Shown here in pieces: positions 16,253-25,478 of a stretch of DNA of 64,000 bases. A model generated the notes under the pieces. It did no database searches. It worked only from the letters and a program-made list of their open reading frames with translations, and was not told the origin of the DNA. Position numbers and translations under genes: made by a program. Source of the stretch: JAUMWX01 sp023394215 (lineage in GTDB: Bacteria; Bacillota; Clostridia; Tissierellales; Peptoniphilaceae); the NCBI GenBank assembly GCA_050313995.1, contig JBNPMM010000001.1, one strand, 5' to 3'. Numbering within the stretch: position 1 is the stretch's first letter; the number at the start of each line of letters is the position of its first letter.

Positions 16253-17646
16253 GCGCCTATTACCTCTTCAAATTTTTGAGCAATCTTAAGCAACTTCATA
16301 TCCTGATTTCTCGCCCCTATCAATTGAATTGATCCAAGCAAATCTTTTTCCACCGGTATTGATATGGATGGAAGATTTGTAATATTGGTAATTGTATTGA
16401 ACATACCGGAATCAAAAGCCGCATTTCCGTCGTCATACTTGGCTCCTACCTTATATGGCAAATCCGTAGCTGTAGGCGAAAGAAAAATATCATTTTCACT
16501 TAAAATTTTATCCATTTCTTCCTTATACATCTCCCTAAGCTTCATAGCTTGGAAATAGTATTTTTGATTGTGAACTTTTGATGCAAAAAAGTCTCCAAGA
16601 GCTATTCTCCTTTGAGCCTCTTCCCCGAAATATCTTGATCTGTTTTGCCTGTAAAAGTCTTCTACATCCTTGTACTTTTCAACACTTTCCCCATATCTTA
16701 AACCGTCTATTCTGGCGATATTTGCAGCAACTTCGACTGACATAAGCACTGTATAAACCTGATTAAAATATTCAAGCAAATGGATATCTACAGTATTTAT
16801 AATCGCACCCTTATCCTTAAGAATGTTAAGTACTTTTTCATAATTTCTCTTAACCTGTCCTTCCAGGTTAAATTCATTTTTCATTTCAACAACGGCTATT
16901 TTCATACCCTTAAGATCTATATCTTCAAGGTAGTCTTCAAGTTCCAAGGAGGTAAAGTCATTTTCATCCACCCCTTTTATAGCCCTGAAAATACTTTCTA
17001 TATCAGCTACATTGTTGGCAAGCATACCTACCCTGTCCAAACTGTTTGCCATGGAAATAACCCCAAACCTTGAAATAGCACCGTAGGACGGTGCAAATCC
17101 GACTACATTGCAGTAGTTTGCAGGGTTTCTGCAAGAACCTCCGGTATCTGTCCCAAGAGCAACAACCGCTTCATCCGCAGCAACAGCCGCTGCCGACCCT
17201 GATGATGAACCTCCCGGTATGGCTGTAGGATCAAATGGATTTACTACATTGCCATAATATGAAGTTTCTGATGAAGATCCCATTGCAAGCTCGTCCATAT
17301 TGGTCTTGCCTATCAAGATTGCATCGGTTTCAGCAATTTTCTTAACCACATGAGCATCATAAATAGGCACATACGAATCAAGAAAATGACATGCTGCCGT
17401 AGTTCTAAGTCCCTTTGTGAGTATATTGTCCTTAAGGGCTACAGGAACTCCGAAAAGCCCTGAAATCTCCTTACCCGCCTTTAATTGGCGATCAAGCTCT
17501 CTTGCCTTTTCAAGTGCTTTTTCCTTATTTAGGCTTATATATGTGTTATAATTATTTTTTTCTATTCTTTCAAAGACTTCTTCGATGTAGGCTTCTACAC
17601 TTGTTTGTCCGCTTTTATATCTATCATGTAATGATTTTATATCCAT
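16249..17646 (-). CDS. gatA: Asp-tRNA(Asn)/Glu-tRNA(Gln) amidotransferase subunit A
   Basis: GatA, 465 aa, is the amidase that releases ammonia from glutamine. The amidase-signature Ser-cisSer-Lys triad is visible: Lys in PVALKDNILTKG, and the serines in PGGSSSGSAAAVAA and GTDTGGSCRNPANYC. It lies 8 nt after gatC and overlaps gatB, so the three are translated as a unit in C-A-B order. Confidence 0.97.
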   Translation of the reverse strand: MDIKSLHDRYKSGQTSVEAYIEEVFERIEKNNYNTYISLNKEKALEKARELDRQLKAGKEISGLFGVPVALKDNILTKGLRTTAACHFLDSYVPIYDAHVVKKIAETDAILIGKTNMDELAMGSSSETSYYGNVVNPFDPTAIPGGSSSGSAAAVAADEAVVALGTDTGGSCRNPANYCNVVGFAPSYGAISRFGVISMANSLDRVGMLANNVADIESIFRAIKGVDENDFTSLELEDYLEDIDLKGMKIAVVEMKNEFNLEGQVKRNYEKVLNILKDKGAIINTVDIHLLEYFNQVYTVLMSVEVAANIARIDGLRYGESVEKYKDVEDFYRQNRSRYFGEEAQRRIALGDFFASKVHNQKYYFQAMKLREMYKEEMDKILSENDIFLSPTATDLPYKVGAKYDDGNAAFDSGMFNTITNITNLPSISIPVEKDLLGSIQLIGARNQDMKLLKIAQKFEEVIGA

Positions 17647-17653
17647 AAGTCAC

Positions 17654-17929
17654 CTAATCTTCCAATATATTGTTCAGCTTAAAATAGCCGTATTCTCTCG
17701 TTTTTACATTCGCAAAAGCAGCTTCCCTGTCTATGGATTCCATTATGCTATCATCTCTCATAGGAGAAAAAACTTCACTTGTAATCTCATAACTCTTAAT
17801 TTGACTTGTATCAACTTCCATAATCCTGTCTACACTTTTTACAACATCAAAGAATTTTTTCTCTATAAAGTCTTTTTCCGAAGGATCAACAAGTAAATAT
17901 GCCTTGTAATATATTTTCTCTATATCCAT
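17654..17929 (-). CDS. gatC: Asp-tRNA(Asn)/Glu-tRNA(Gln) amidotransferase subunit C
   Basis: A small 91-aa protein in the gatC position, just upstream of gatA. The weakly conserved GatC family wraps around GatA. The segment FFDVVKSVDRIMEVDTSQI resembles the GatC central helix, and the end, FANVKTREYGYFKLNNILE, resembles the usual C-terminal hook (R.g.yFkvP). Identity rests on length, order and these weak motifs. It starts 8 nt from the ligA stop. Confidence 0.85.
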   Translation of the reverse strand: MDIEKIYYKAYLLVDPSEKDFIEKKFFDVVKSVDRIMEVDTSQIKSYEITSEVFSPMRDDSIMESIDREAAFANVKTREYGYFKLNNILED

Positions 17930-17937
17930 ACAACCCC

Positions 17938-19923
17938 CTAAATAATACTATCTAAAAAGCTTTTTAATTCTTGGTCTTGGTAAATTTTTGTACCGAATCC
18001 CTTGGCCTTTTCAAGCTTGGAACCGGCATTTTCTCCTGCAAGCAAAATATCAGTGTTCTTTGAAACCGCTGAAGCTACCTTGGCACCCCTTAATTTTAGC
18101 TCTTTTTCTATTTCTTTTCTATTATAACCTTCAATCGTACCTGTAACAACTATTGTTAAATCCTTTAAATCCGATGATATTTCTTCATCAGCCTCCTCAA
18201 GTTCAATACCTTTAGCTATAAGCCTTTCAAGAGCAAGCTTAATATGACTTGACGCAAAAAACTCCACTATGGCTTTGGCTGTAATATCTCCTATATCACT
18301 GATTTCTATCAAATCCTCATATCCGGCACTTCTAAGGGCTGAAAGACTCCTGAAACGCAAAGCAAGGTCCCCTGCCGTCTTTACTCCGACATTTGGTATA
18401 CCTAAGGCGTAAATAAAAGCATCGAGCTTGGCATGTTTAGAATTTTCTATTGCACTTATCAGCTTGTCAGCCTTTTTATCCTTAAAACCTTCCAAGTTTA
18501 TAAGATTTTCCTTCCTTAAATCATAAAGTTGATCGACCCTTGTGATATCAAGCTCTTCGGTAAATCTCTCAACGGTTTTCTCTGAGATTCCTTCAATATT
18601 CATAGCCTCTCTCGAACAGTAATGCACAATTCTTGCTTGCATTTGAGGTTTGCAGTCCATGGAATTTGGACAAAATATATGAACCTTATCATAAAAAAGT
18701 TCAGTACCGCAAGCCGGACACTTTTCAGGCTTTTCTATTTTTTCAGTGGGATTTTCATCATCAACAGCCATAAGTATCTCAGGAATTACATCATTTGATC
18801 TCCTTATAATAACCCTTGAACCTATAGCTACATTTTTTCTTTTTATATCGTCATAATTATTTAAAGTTGCCCTTGTTACGGTGACCCCGTCTATGTCAAC
18901 CGGATCTAAAATAGCCACCGGCGTTACCTTGCCGGTCCTGCCGACATTCCAAACAACTTCTCTTACAACAGTCGTAAACTGTTCGGCTTCAAACTTGTAA
19001 GCAAGCGCCCACCTTGGAAACTTATTGGTAAATCCAAGCACTTCACGGGTTCTGAAATCATTTATCTTAATAACGACACCGTCGGTAAGGACATCAATAG
19101 TCTTTCTAAATTCCGAAATTTCCTCTATGGCAGCCTTAATTTCTCCAAAGCTTTTAGCTATTCTCATAAATGGATAAAGCTGAAAATTGTTTTCCCTGAG
19201 AAAGTCAAATATTTCCGTTTGAGATGACAAAATTTGCGGCTCCATATAACCTATATTATAAAGATATGCTTCAAGGTGCCTTGATCTCGTAACAGAAACG
19301 TCTAAATTTCTCAAGGCCCCGGCTGCTGCATTTCTTGCATTTTTAAGCTTTATATCATTTACTTCATTATATTTTTTTAGCTGTGACAGGGGCATCACTC
19401 CCTCTCCCGAAATCTCAACAAGCCCTTTATAAGCAATTTTTTTAGGTATGGTCTTTATAGTTGCAACTTGTGCTGATATTTCCTCGCCAACCTGACCGGT
19501 CCCCCTGGTAGTCGCATAAGTCAAATTCCCATTTTCATAAGTCAAATTTATAGTAAGTCCATCAAACTTAAGCTCAATAACATACTCAAGCTCAGGAAGC
19601 ATATTGTGAGGATTTTCATCATTATATACCTGTCTAAGCTTTTCAGCTCTAAATATCCAGTCCTCAATTTCCCCATAGGATTGGGCTTTTCCCAAAGAAT
19701 AAAGTCTTCCAAGATGGGTATGCTTTTCAAACTTATCCAAAATCTTATCACCTACAACATTCGTAGGCGAATCATCATAAATTATACCCGTTTCTTTTTC
19801 AAGCCTAAGAAGCTCATCATATAAAAGGTCGTATTCCCCGTCACTTATTAGGGGCTGATCCAAGGTATAGTAGTGATAATTCAATTCTTTTATCTGATCA
19901 ATAAGTTCTCTTATCCTATCCAT
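17938..19923 (-). CDS. ligA: NAD+-dependent DNA ligase
   Basis: LigA, 661 aa, full length. It seals nicks after replication and repair. The order is an N-terminal Ia domain with the HYYTLDQPLISDGEYDLL NMN site and an adenylation domain with KFDG (nucleophile lysine in ELKFDGLTI). An OB fold, a four-cysteine zinc finger (CPACG and CPNSMDC near 410-430) and helix-hairpin-helix repeats follow. A C-terminal BRCT domain starts at about residue 585 with DLTIVVTGTIEG. It sits between pcrA and gatC with spacings of about 10 nt. Confidence 0.97.
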   Translation of the reverse strand: MDRIRELIDQIKELNYHYYTLDQPLISDGEYDLLYDELLRLEKETGIIYDDSPTNVVGDKILDKFEKHTHLGRLYSLGKAQSYGEIEDWIFRAEKLRQVYNDENPHNMLPELEYVIELKFDGLTINLTYENGNLTYATTRGTGQVGEEISAQVATIKTIPKKIAYKGLVEISGEGVMPLSQLKKYNEVNDIKLKNARNAAAGALRNLDVSVTRSRHLEAYLYNIGYMEPQILSSQTEIFDFLRENNFQLYPFMRIAKSFGEIKAAIEEISEFRKTIDVLTDGVVIKINDFRTREVLGFTNKFPRWALAYKFEAEQFTTVVREVVWNVGRTGKVTPVAILDPVDIDGVTVTRATLNNYDDIKRKNVAIGSRVIIRRSNDVIPEILMAVDDENPTEKIEKPEKCPACGTELFYDKVHIFCPNSMDCKPQMQARIVHYCSREAMNIEGISEKTVERFTEELDITRVDQLYDLRKENLINLEGFKDKKADKLISAIENSKHAKLDAFIYALGIPNVGVKTAGDLALRFRSLSALRSAGYEDLIEISDIGDITAKAIVEFFASSHIKLALERLIAKGIELEEADEEISSDLKDLTIVVTGTIEGYNRKEIEKELKLRGAKVASAVSKNTDILLAGENAGSKLEKAKGFGTKIYQDQELKSFLDSII

Positions 19924-19932
19924 AATTTCCCC

Positions 19933-22119
19933 CTATAACTTTTCCAAAGGTGCTATCTTGGAATTAAGTCTCTTAATACCGTTTTTCTCAAAGGAAATCA
20001 AAAGCTCCTTACCTGAAACCGCATCTTTTATCTGAACAATCATACCTACTCCGAACTTCTTATGGGATACCCTGTCCCCAATAGAATATTCTTGATTTTT
20101 GGCTTCTTCTATTCTTGCTTTTCTTTCCCTTATATCAGCCTTGTACCTGCTCCTTTTTTCCTCAAATAAATCTATTTCAACTTCAAAAATATTTCCGTTT
20201 ACCTTACTTTCATCCTTGAAAAATCCTGACATATCTTCTAAAAATCTTGATTTTTTTGAGTAGGATGATTTTCCGTAAGTCATTCTTGAAGCGGATGCGT
20301 ATATATATAATCTTTTCTTAGCTCTTGTAACAGCCACATAGCAAAGCCTTCTTTCCTCCTCAAGCCCTCCTTCTTCCAAGGCTCTCAAGCTCGGAAATAA
20401 GCCGTCTTCCATACCAGTCAAATATACTACGTCATACTCCAGACCCTTTGCCGCATGTATGGTCATAAGGCTTACCGCACTTTCATCACTTGTCTTATCC
20501 ACGTCTGACAGAAGACTTACGCTTTGTAAATAATCGTTAAGCCTTGCATCCTCGGTATTTCTGTCAAACTCCGTAATTGCAGAAATAAGAGCGGAAATAT
20601 TTTCAATTCTCGATCTGTCCTCTATCAATTTTGAAGATTCGAGCATGGCCTTATAGCCGGATTGATCAAATACTTCTTCAACCAAATCAACTATATTGTA
20701 ACTGTCAATCAAGTTTATAAAGGCGGTCATAAAATCGGTAAACTGTCTGAATTTTGCAAGGGTAGCCTTACTTAATACATCTATATTTTCATCATATACG
20801 GCATCATAAATTGATTGATTTGTAGCATTCGCATAAGCTTCAAGCTTGGATACTGAAGTATCTCCCAGACCTCTTTTAGGCATATTTACTATTCTTTTAA
20901 ATGCCAGATTGTCATCGGGATTTGCTATAAAAGAAAGATAGGCAATTATATCCTTAACTTCCCTTCTATCATAAAACTTAAGTCCACCTATAACCTTATG
21001 GGGTATTTTCTCAGCCATAAGTTTTTCTTCCAAAACTCGAGACTGGGCATTTGTCCTGTAAAGTATTGCCATATCCTTAAAGGCTACACCGTCATTATTC
21101 ATCTGATAAATATTTTGAATAACCTGATTTGCCTCCTCATACTCGGTATTTAAAAGTTTAAATACTATATCGGCACCACCCTTACTTTGGGTCCAAAGGT
21201 TCTTTTCCCTTCTATCCTCATTGTGCCTGATAAGCTCGTTTGCAGCATCCAAGATCTTACTTGTAGACCTGTAGTTCTGCTCCAAAAGTATAACCTTGGC
21301 ATCTTTAAAGTCCTTCTCAAAATTAAGAATATTTGTGATATCGGCTCCTCTCCAACTATATATGGACTGGTCGGAATCCCCGACAACACAAATATTCTTA
21401 TTCTTATATGATAAGAGTTTTATAAGTTCATATTGAGACTTGTTTGTATCCTGATACTCATCAACAAACACATAGGAAAAAATATCGGCATAATGCTCTC
21501 TAAGCTCTTTGTTAGCAGTAAAAAGTTCCAATGTTTTCAATATCAAATCATCAAAATCCAAGGCATTGTTGTTCTTTTTTCTTGCCTCATACTTTTTGTA
21601 GATTTCTCCTATTTGACTTTCACGCTCATATATTGATTTTTCTATAACCTCAACCGGACTAACCAATCTGTTTTTATAGTCTGAAATTTTGGAAATCACC
21701 ATATTAACCGGAAGATATTTCTCATCGATAGATAAATCCTTCATTATCTCTTTTATAAGAGTCTTGGAATCCTGACTGTCGTAAATGGTAAAGTTTTGCT
21801 TATAGCCAAGCAAATGGATATTTTTCCTAAGCAACCTTGAACAAATACTGTGAAATGTTCCTATCCACATATGGCTAATATCTTTATTTAAAAATACTTC
21901 CACCCTCTCCTTCATTTCTTTAGCCGCCTTGTTGGTGAAGGTAAATGCCAATATATTATTTTCCCTTACTCCTCTTTCCTCTATAAGATAGGCTATCTTT
22001 GTTGTAAGCACTCTCGTCTTGCCTGAGCCTGCTCCTGCCAATATAAGTATGGGGCCCTCAGTATTTACTACGGCTTCAAGCTGTTTATCATTTAAATTCT
22101 CAAGTAATTTATTATTCAT
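19933..22119 (-). CDS. pcrA: ATP-dependent DNA helicase PcrA/UvrD
   Basis: A superfamily 1 3'-5' helicase of about 728 aa for repair and plasmid or replication-fork processing. Walker A is LAGAGSGKTRVLT, motif II is VFVDEYQDTN, motif III is GDSDQSIYSWRGAD and motif VI is VAVTRAKKRLYIYAS. The C-terminus has the PcrA-type Tudor-like domain (IGDRVSHKKFGVGMI). The start MNNKLLENLN at 22119 follows AAAAGGGG, and it overlaps the end of tsaD by 8 nt; an ATG 15 nt upstream is less likely. Confidence 0.95.
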   Translation of the reverse strand: MNNKLLENLNDKQLEAVVNTEGPILILAGAGSGKTRVLTTKIAYLIEERGVRENNILAFTFTNKAAKEMKERVEVFLNKDISHMWIGTFHSICSRLLRKNIHLLGYKQNFTIYDSQDSKTLIKEIMKDLSIDEKYLPVNMVISKISDYKNRLVSPVEVIEKSIYERESQIGEIYKKYEARKKNNNALDFDDLILKTLELFTANKELREHYADIFSYVFVDEYQDTNKSQYELIKLLSYKNKNICVVGDSDQSIYSWRGADITNILNFEKDFKDAKVILLEQNYRSTSKILDAANELIRHNEDRREKNLWTQSKGGADIVFKLLNTEYEEANQVIQNIYQMNNDGVAFKDMAILYRTNAQSRVLEEKLMAEKIPHKVIGGLKFYDRREVKDIIAYLSFIANPDDNLAFKRIVNMPKRGLGDTSVSKLEAYANATNQSIYDAVYDENIDVLSKATLAKFRQFTDFMTAFINLIDSYNIVDLVEEVFDQSGYKAMLESSKLIEDRSRIENISALISAITEFDRNTEDARLNDYLQSVSLLSDVDKTSDESAVSLMTIHAAKGLEYDVVYLTGMEDGLFPSLRALEEGGLEEERRLCYVAVTRAKKRLYIYASASRMTYGKSSYSKKSRFLEDMSGFFKDESKVNGNIFEVEIDLFEEKRSRYKADIRERKARIEEAKNQEYSIGDRVSHKKFGVGMIVQIKDAVSGKELLISFEKNGIKRLNSKIAPLEKL

Positions 22120-23134
22120 TTTTCCCCTTTTCAAGTCCTAAATTCGGGTATACGTCCAATCTAAGATTGTCCTCTCCATATTCCAAAAAATTAAAATAAC
22201 CTGCCGAGGCTATCATAGCGGCATTGTCCGTACATAAGTCAAGACTCGGATAATACAGTTTTACATGAGCCGGTAAGGATTTTCCCAAACTTTCCCTAAG
22301 AGCCCTGTTTGCAGCCACTCCACCGGAAAGAACAAGCTTATCCCTGCCTTTTTCTATGAGTAACCTAAGAGTCTTCTCAACCAATACATCCGTAACCGCT
22401 GCCTGAAAACTTGCAGCTACATCATAAGGATTTATTTCCCTATCTGCCATCTTTTCACTGTTTATATAGTTTAAAACCGCTGTTTTCAAACCGGAAAACG
22501 AAAAATCATAGGTTTTGTTATCAATAATAACTCTTGGAAACTTAATGGCGTCCGGATTTCCCTTTTCAGCCGCCTTCTGTATAGCCGGCCCTCCCGGATA
22601 TCCAAGCCCAAGCGTCCTTGATACCTTATCAAAGCTTTCTCCTGCAGCATCATCTCTTGTCTGTCCTATTACTTCATAATCCGTATAAGTTTTAACATCA
22701 ACCAGGTAAGTATGACCTCCGGAAACTACCAGAGATATAAAAGGCGGTTTTAAATCCTCATGTACCAAATAATTTGCACATATGTGTCCTTCCATATGAT
22801 TTACACCTATCAAGGGTTTATCAAGAGCCAAAGCCAACGCTTTGGCCGCCGAAATACCTACGAGCAATGCTCCTATAAGCCCCGGTCCCTTAGTAACTGC
22901 TATCAAATCTATATCTTTAAATCCCTTGCCTGCCTTATCAAGGGCCTCTTTTATAACATAATTAATAGCTTCCAAATGTTCTCTTGAAGCTATTTCCGGA
23001 ACAACTCCCCCATATTTTTGATGGGTCTTTATCTGACTCATAATAATATTTGATAAGACCTCTCTTCCGTTTTTTACTAAAGATATGCTGGTCTCATCAC
23101 ATGAAGACTCTATTCCCATAGTCAATATATCCAT
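22112..23134 (-). CDS. tsaD: tRNA t6A threonylcarbamoyltransferase TsaD
   Basis: TsaD, 340 aa, transfers threonylcarbamoyl to A37 of ANN-reading tRNAs, together with TsaB and TsaE. It opens with MGIESSCDETSISLV, has the metal-binding HMEGHICANYL, and an ASKHA ATPase fold with SGGVAANRALRE near the C-terminus. All three partner genes tsaE, tsaB and tsaD are in this run, with rimI between, the usual Firmicute order. Confidence 0.97.
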   Translation of the reverse strand: MDILTMGIESSCDETSISLVKNGREVLSNIIMSQIKTHQKYGGVVPEIASREHLEAINYVIKEALDKAGKGFKDIDLIAVTKGPGLIGALLVGISAAKALALALDKPLIGVNHMEGHICANYLVHEDLKPPFISLVVSGGHTYLVDVKTYTDYEVIGQTRDDAAGESFDKVSRTLGLGYPGGPAIQKAAEKGNPDAIKFPRVIIDNKTYDFSFSGLKTAVLNYINSEKMADREINPYDVAASFQAAVTDVLVEKTLRLLIEKGRDKLVLSGGVAANRALRESLGKSLPAHVKLYYPSLDLCTDNAAMIASAGYFNFLEYGEDNLRLDVYPNLGLEKGKNE

Positions 23135-23135
23135 A

Positions 23136-23564
23136 TCATTTCCTCTCCATCAATATAGCATCCCTGTTTTTGCCATAATAATCTCTTCTCCTGAATATCT
23201 CTTCAAAGCCGTATTTTCTATAAAGGGCTATAGCGGCTTTATTACCTGCTTCAACTTCAAGCTTAATAGGAAAACTTCCTTCATTTTCAATCAAATACTC
23301 AATCATAAAAGAGGCAACTTTCTTGCCCCTGTAAGCCTCTAAAACAAGAATCCTATCCAGGTTTACTTCGCCATAAACATTGCTATAAGCTATATAGCCT
23401 AAATATTCACTGTCAAATACTAAAAATAAACGGTTAAAATCCGACTTTAAGCTTTCCTCAAAATTTCTTTTTGACCAAGGCTCTGAAAAAATCTGATTTT
23501 CCATACTGCAAAGTAAATCTATATCATCATTCTCAACTTTTCTTAAATTAAGCTTTTCTTTCAA
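23136..23564 (-). CDS. rimI: Ribosomal protein S18-alanine N-acetyltransferase RimI-like
   Basis: A 142-aa GNAT enzyme between tsaB and tsaD, the standard position of rimI. It has the acetyl-CoA loop RILVLEAYRGKKVASFMIEYL and the C-terminal NKAAIALYRKYGFEE typical of RimI. The expected activity is N-terminal acetylation, classically of ribosomal protein S18. It overlaps the tsaB 3' end by 17 nt and is 1 nt from tsaD. Confidence 0.9.
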   Translation of the reverse strand: MKEKLNLRKVENDDIDLLCSMENQIFSEPWSKRNFEESLKSDFNRLFLVFDSEYLGYIAYSNVYGEVNLDRILVLEAYRGKKVASFMIEYLIENEGSFPIKLEVEAGNKAAIALYRKYGFEEIFRRRDYYGKNRDAILMERK

Positions 23565-24225
23565 AATCCAACTCCGCTTGAGATTTTCTCAAATAATTCG
23601 GTGACAAATCGAAATAGGAATCCCTGAAACCCGCCTCATATTTTTCTTTAGCTAAAATGCACATAGCCCTCGCTATACAATTATCAAGGTGCCCACCGGC
23701 AAATATTTGCTCATCTTCCAGCTTTTCTCTGAACTTATAAGCCCCATCACCTAAGATAATAGCCTTTTGCCCCCTTAAGTATTCCCCTAAGCTGTCAATA
23801 TCTGTCAAAGTTTCCTCTTCCAATAAAACTAACTTTTTACCTTCTCTTTTATATATTCCGGAAAATATCCTTTTTGCTCTGGCATCAATTACCGGAACTA
23901 TCAATCCGTCAAAATATACGGAATTTGCCAGAGCCTCCAAACTGGAAATCCCTATAATAGGTTTATTAAAAACTTGAGCAAGAGTCTTTGCTATTGTTAC
24001 TCCAATCCTAAGCCCCGTAAAAGAACCCGGTCCCTTGGAAACGGCAAATAAATCTATATCCTCAAGCTTTAACCCTAAATTATCAAGCAAGTCCCTAACC
24101 ATCACCATAAGCATTTCAGAATGGGTCCTAACCTGATTTACACTATAATCACCTATAATCTGCCCATCTTCCAAAATGGCAACGGACGAAATCATAGTTG
24201 ATGTATCAATTGCCAAAACTTTCAT
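23548..24225 (-). CDS. tsaB: tRNA t6A biosynthesis protein TsaB
   Basis: TsaB, 225 aa, is the inactive TsaD paralogue that scaffolds the t6A complex. The N-terminal MKVLAIDTSTMISSVAILED and the segment SKGPGSFTGLRIGVTIAKTLA are the family hallmarks. It overlaps tsaE by 20 nt, so translation is probably coupled. Confidence 0.95.
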   Translation of the reverse strand: MKVLAIDTSTMISSVAILEDGQIIGDYSVNQVRTHSEMLMVMVRDLLDNLGLKLEDIDLFAVSKGPGSFTGLRIGVTIAKTLAQVFNKPIIGISSLEALANSVYFDGLIVPVIDARAKRIFSGIYKREGKKLVLLEEETLTDIDSLGEYLRGQKAIILGDGAYKFREKLEDEQIFAGGHLDNCIARAMCILAKEKYEAGFRDSYFDLSPNYLRKSQAELDFERKA

Positions 24226-24670
24226 TTATTTTATCTCCTATATATCTTCCTCTTAGAGTCTTATCGGATATTTCAATACTCCTACCTTCATACTCATAAT
24301 TTATAAAAATCTCTATCGCATCATCCGGCATATAAGACCTAACCTTTTCAGCCCATTCTATAAATGAAATCTCTCCCTCCGGATACATAATAGCCTCATA
24401 ATCAAGAGCCTCTATTTCTCTTTCATCCTCAAGCCTGTAAAAATCCGCATGATTAAGACCGATTTCTCCCCTATAAACATTTAAAATCGAAAAAGTCGGA
24501 GAAGTAATATAATCCTTTATGCCTAAATATTTCCCGACAAACTGAACAAAACTTGTCTTACCTGCACCCAAGTCTCCAACCAAGGAAAATACATCCCCCG
24601 CTTTTACATATTTAGAAAATTCCTTAGCAAATTTCTCCAAGTCCTTCATATTTTTAATCTGATATCTCAT
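24206..24670 (-). CDS. tsaE: tRNA t6A ATPase TsaE
   Basis: A P-loop ATPase of about 154 aa that drives turnover of the TsaBD complex. Walker A is LVGDLGAGKTSFVQ, and the motif SPTFSILNVYRG precedes HADFYRLED. The start MRYQIKN at 24670 follows GAGGTG; an ATG 12 nt upstream is less likely. It is the first gene of the long minus-strand run, and its promoter region carries a 37-nt palindrome. Confidence 0.94.
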   Translation of the reverse strand: MRYQIKNMKDLEKFAKEFSKYVKAGDVFSLVGDLGAGKTSFVQFVGKYLGIKDYITSPTFSILNVYRGEIGLNHADFYRLEDEREIEALDYEAIMYPEGEISFIEWAEKVRSYMPDDAIEIFINYEYEGRSIEISDKTLRGRYIGDKINESFGN

Positions 24671-24688
24671 CTTACACCTCATTAAGAT

Positions 24689-24730
24689 ATTATAACATAA
24701 TTAGTCCACATATTGTGGACTAATTATGTT
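24689..24730 (-). promoter_or_regulatory. Perfect palindrome with extended -10 promoter upstream of tsaE
   Basis: Arms of 17 bp (24694-24710 and 24714-24730, core TTAGTCCACA / TGTGGACTAA) surround a 3-nt TAT centre with no mismatch. On the minus strand the distal arm runs directly into TGTTATAAT, an extended -10 element (24694-24689), with no good -35. It may be an operator, or a hairpin at the 5' end of the transcript region. No family was recognised. Confidence 0.65.
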
Positions 24731-24875
24731 TCAACGTTTCCTTAACCTAATTGTCATATATATAACTTAATATGTTTTATAATTTTATTCAGAAATACAT
24801 TTTTGTAATCCCTCTTCCAATAAGTGACTTTTTAACTTATCATATAATTGATATTACATTAAACGAGGAAAATAA

Positions 24876-25427
24876 ATGATAAACAACACTAAAAATCTCA
24901 TAGAATTTTTATTTGATAATTATATAAAAAATGCCGAAATAGCCCTTGATATGACCTGCGGAAACGGAAATGACAGCAAACTTATTTTGGAAAAATTAAA
25001 CCCCGCTTCTGTATACGCCTTTGATATACAGGAAATTGCAATTAAAAATACAAAAGAGCTCTGTCAGGGTTTTGATAAGCTGAAACTTATTCATGACAGT
25101 CACGAAAATTTTGAAAAATATATTGATGATAAAATAGACCTTGCCGTATTTAACCTCGGTTATTTACCCGGAGCTGACAAGTCCATTGTCACAAAAGGGC
25201 AAACAGTACTTGATACCATAAAAAAACTTCTTATAAAGCTCAATCTTAAGGGGAAAATTATCTTAACCTTCTACCCGGGACATCCGTCGGGAAGAGAAGA
25301 AAAGGAATTAATAATAAAATATTTGGAAAGCCTAAATCAAAAAAACTTTTCCATACTGAAATTCGACTTTATAAATCAAATAAATAACCCTCCCTTTGTA
25401 GTTATGCTGACCAAATTAAAAGATTAA
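24876..25427 (+). CDS. mnmM: tRNA 5-aminomethyl-2-thiouridine methyltransferase MnmM (YtqB family)
   Basis: A class I SAM-dependent methyltransferase of 183 aa. ALDMTCGNGNDSKLIL is motif I, and the family-specific AVFNLGYLPGADKSI follows in the middle. The YtqB/MnmM family methylates the wobble aminomethyl-(thio)uridine of tRNAs in B. subtilis. The full length matches the family. It is divergent from the tsaE run and is followed by a bidirectional hairpin. The biochemical role is taken from the family, not shown here. Confidence 0.88.
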   Translation: MINNTKNLIEFLFDNYIKNAEIALDMTCGNGNDSKLILEKLNPASVYAFDIQEIAIKNTKELCQGFDKLKLIHDSHENFEKYIDDKIDLAVFNLGYLPGADKSIVTKGQTVLDTIKKLLIKLNLKGKIILTFYPGHPSGREEKELIIKYLESLNQKNFSILKFDFINQINNPPFVVMLTKLKD

Positions 25428-25432
25428 ATAAA

Positions 25433-25472
25433 AGGACTCCTGTAAATTATCCTATGGATATTTACCGAGTCC
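25433..25472. terminator. Bidirectional terminator between convergent genes
   Basis: Outer arms AAAAGGACTC and GAGTCCTTTT, with further pairing of GTAAAT and ATTTAC inside. It lies between convergent mnmM and the zinc-ribbon gene. U-rich tracts follow on both strands. Confidence 0.8.
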
Positions 25473-25478
25473 TTTTTA

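Noticed and set aside
24694..24730. NrdR box upstream of tsaE
   Set aside because: The CACAATATGTG-like centre is only a loose resemblance; NrdR boxes come in tandem pairs at ribonucleotide reductase genes, which are absent.
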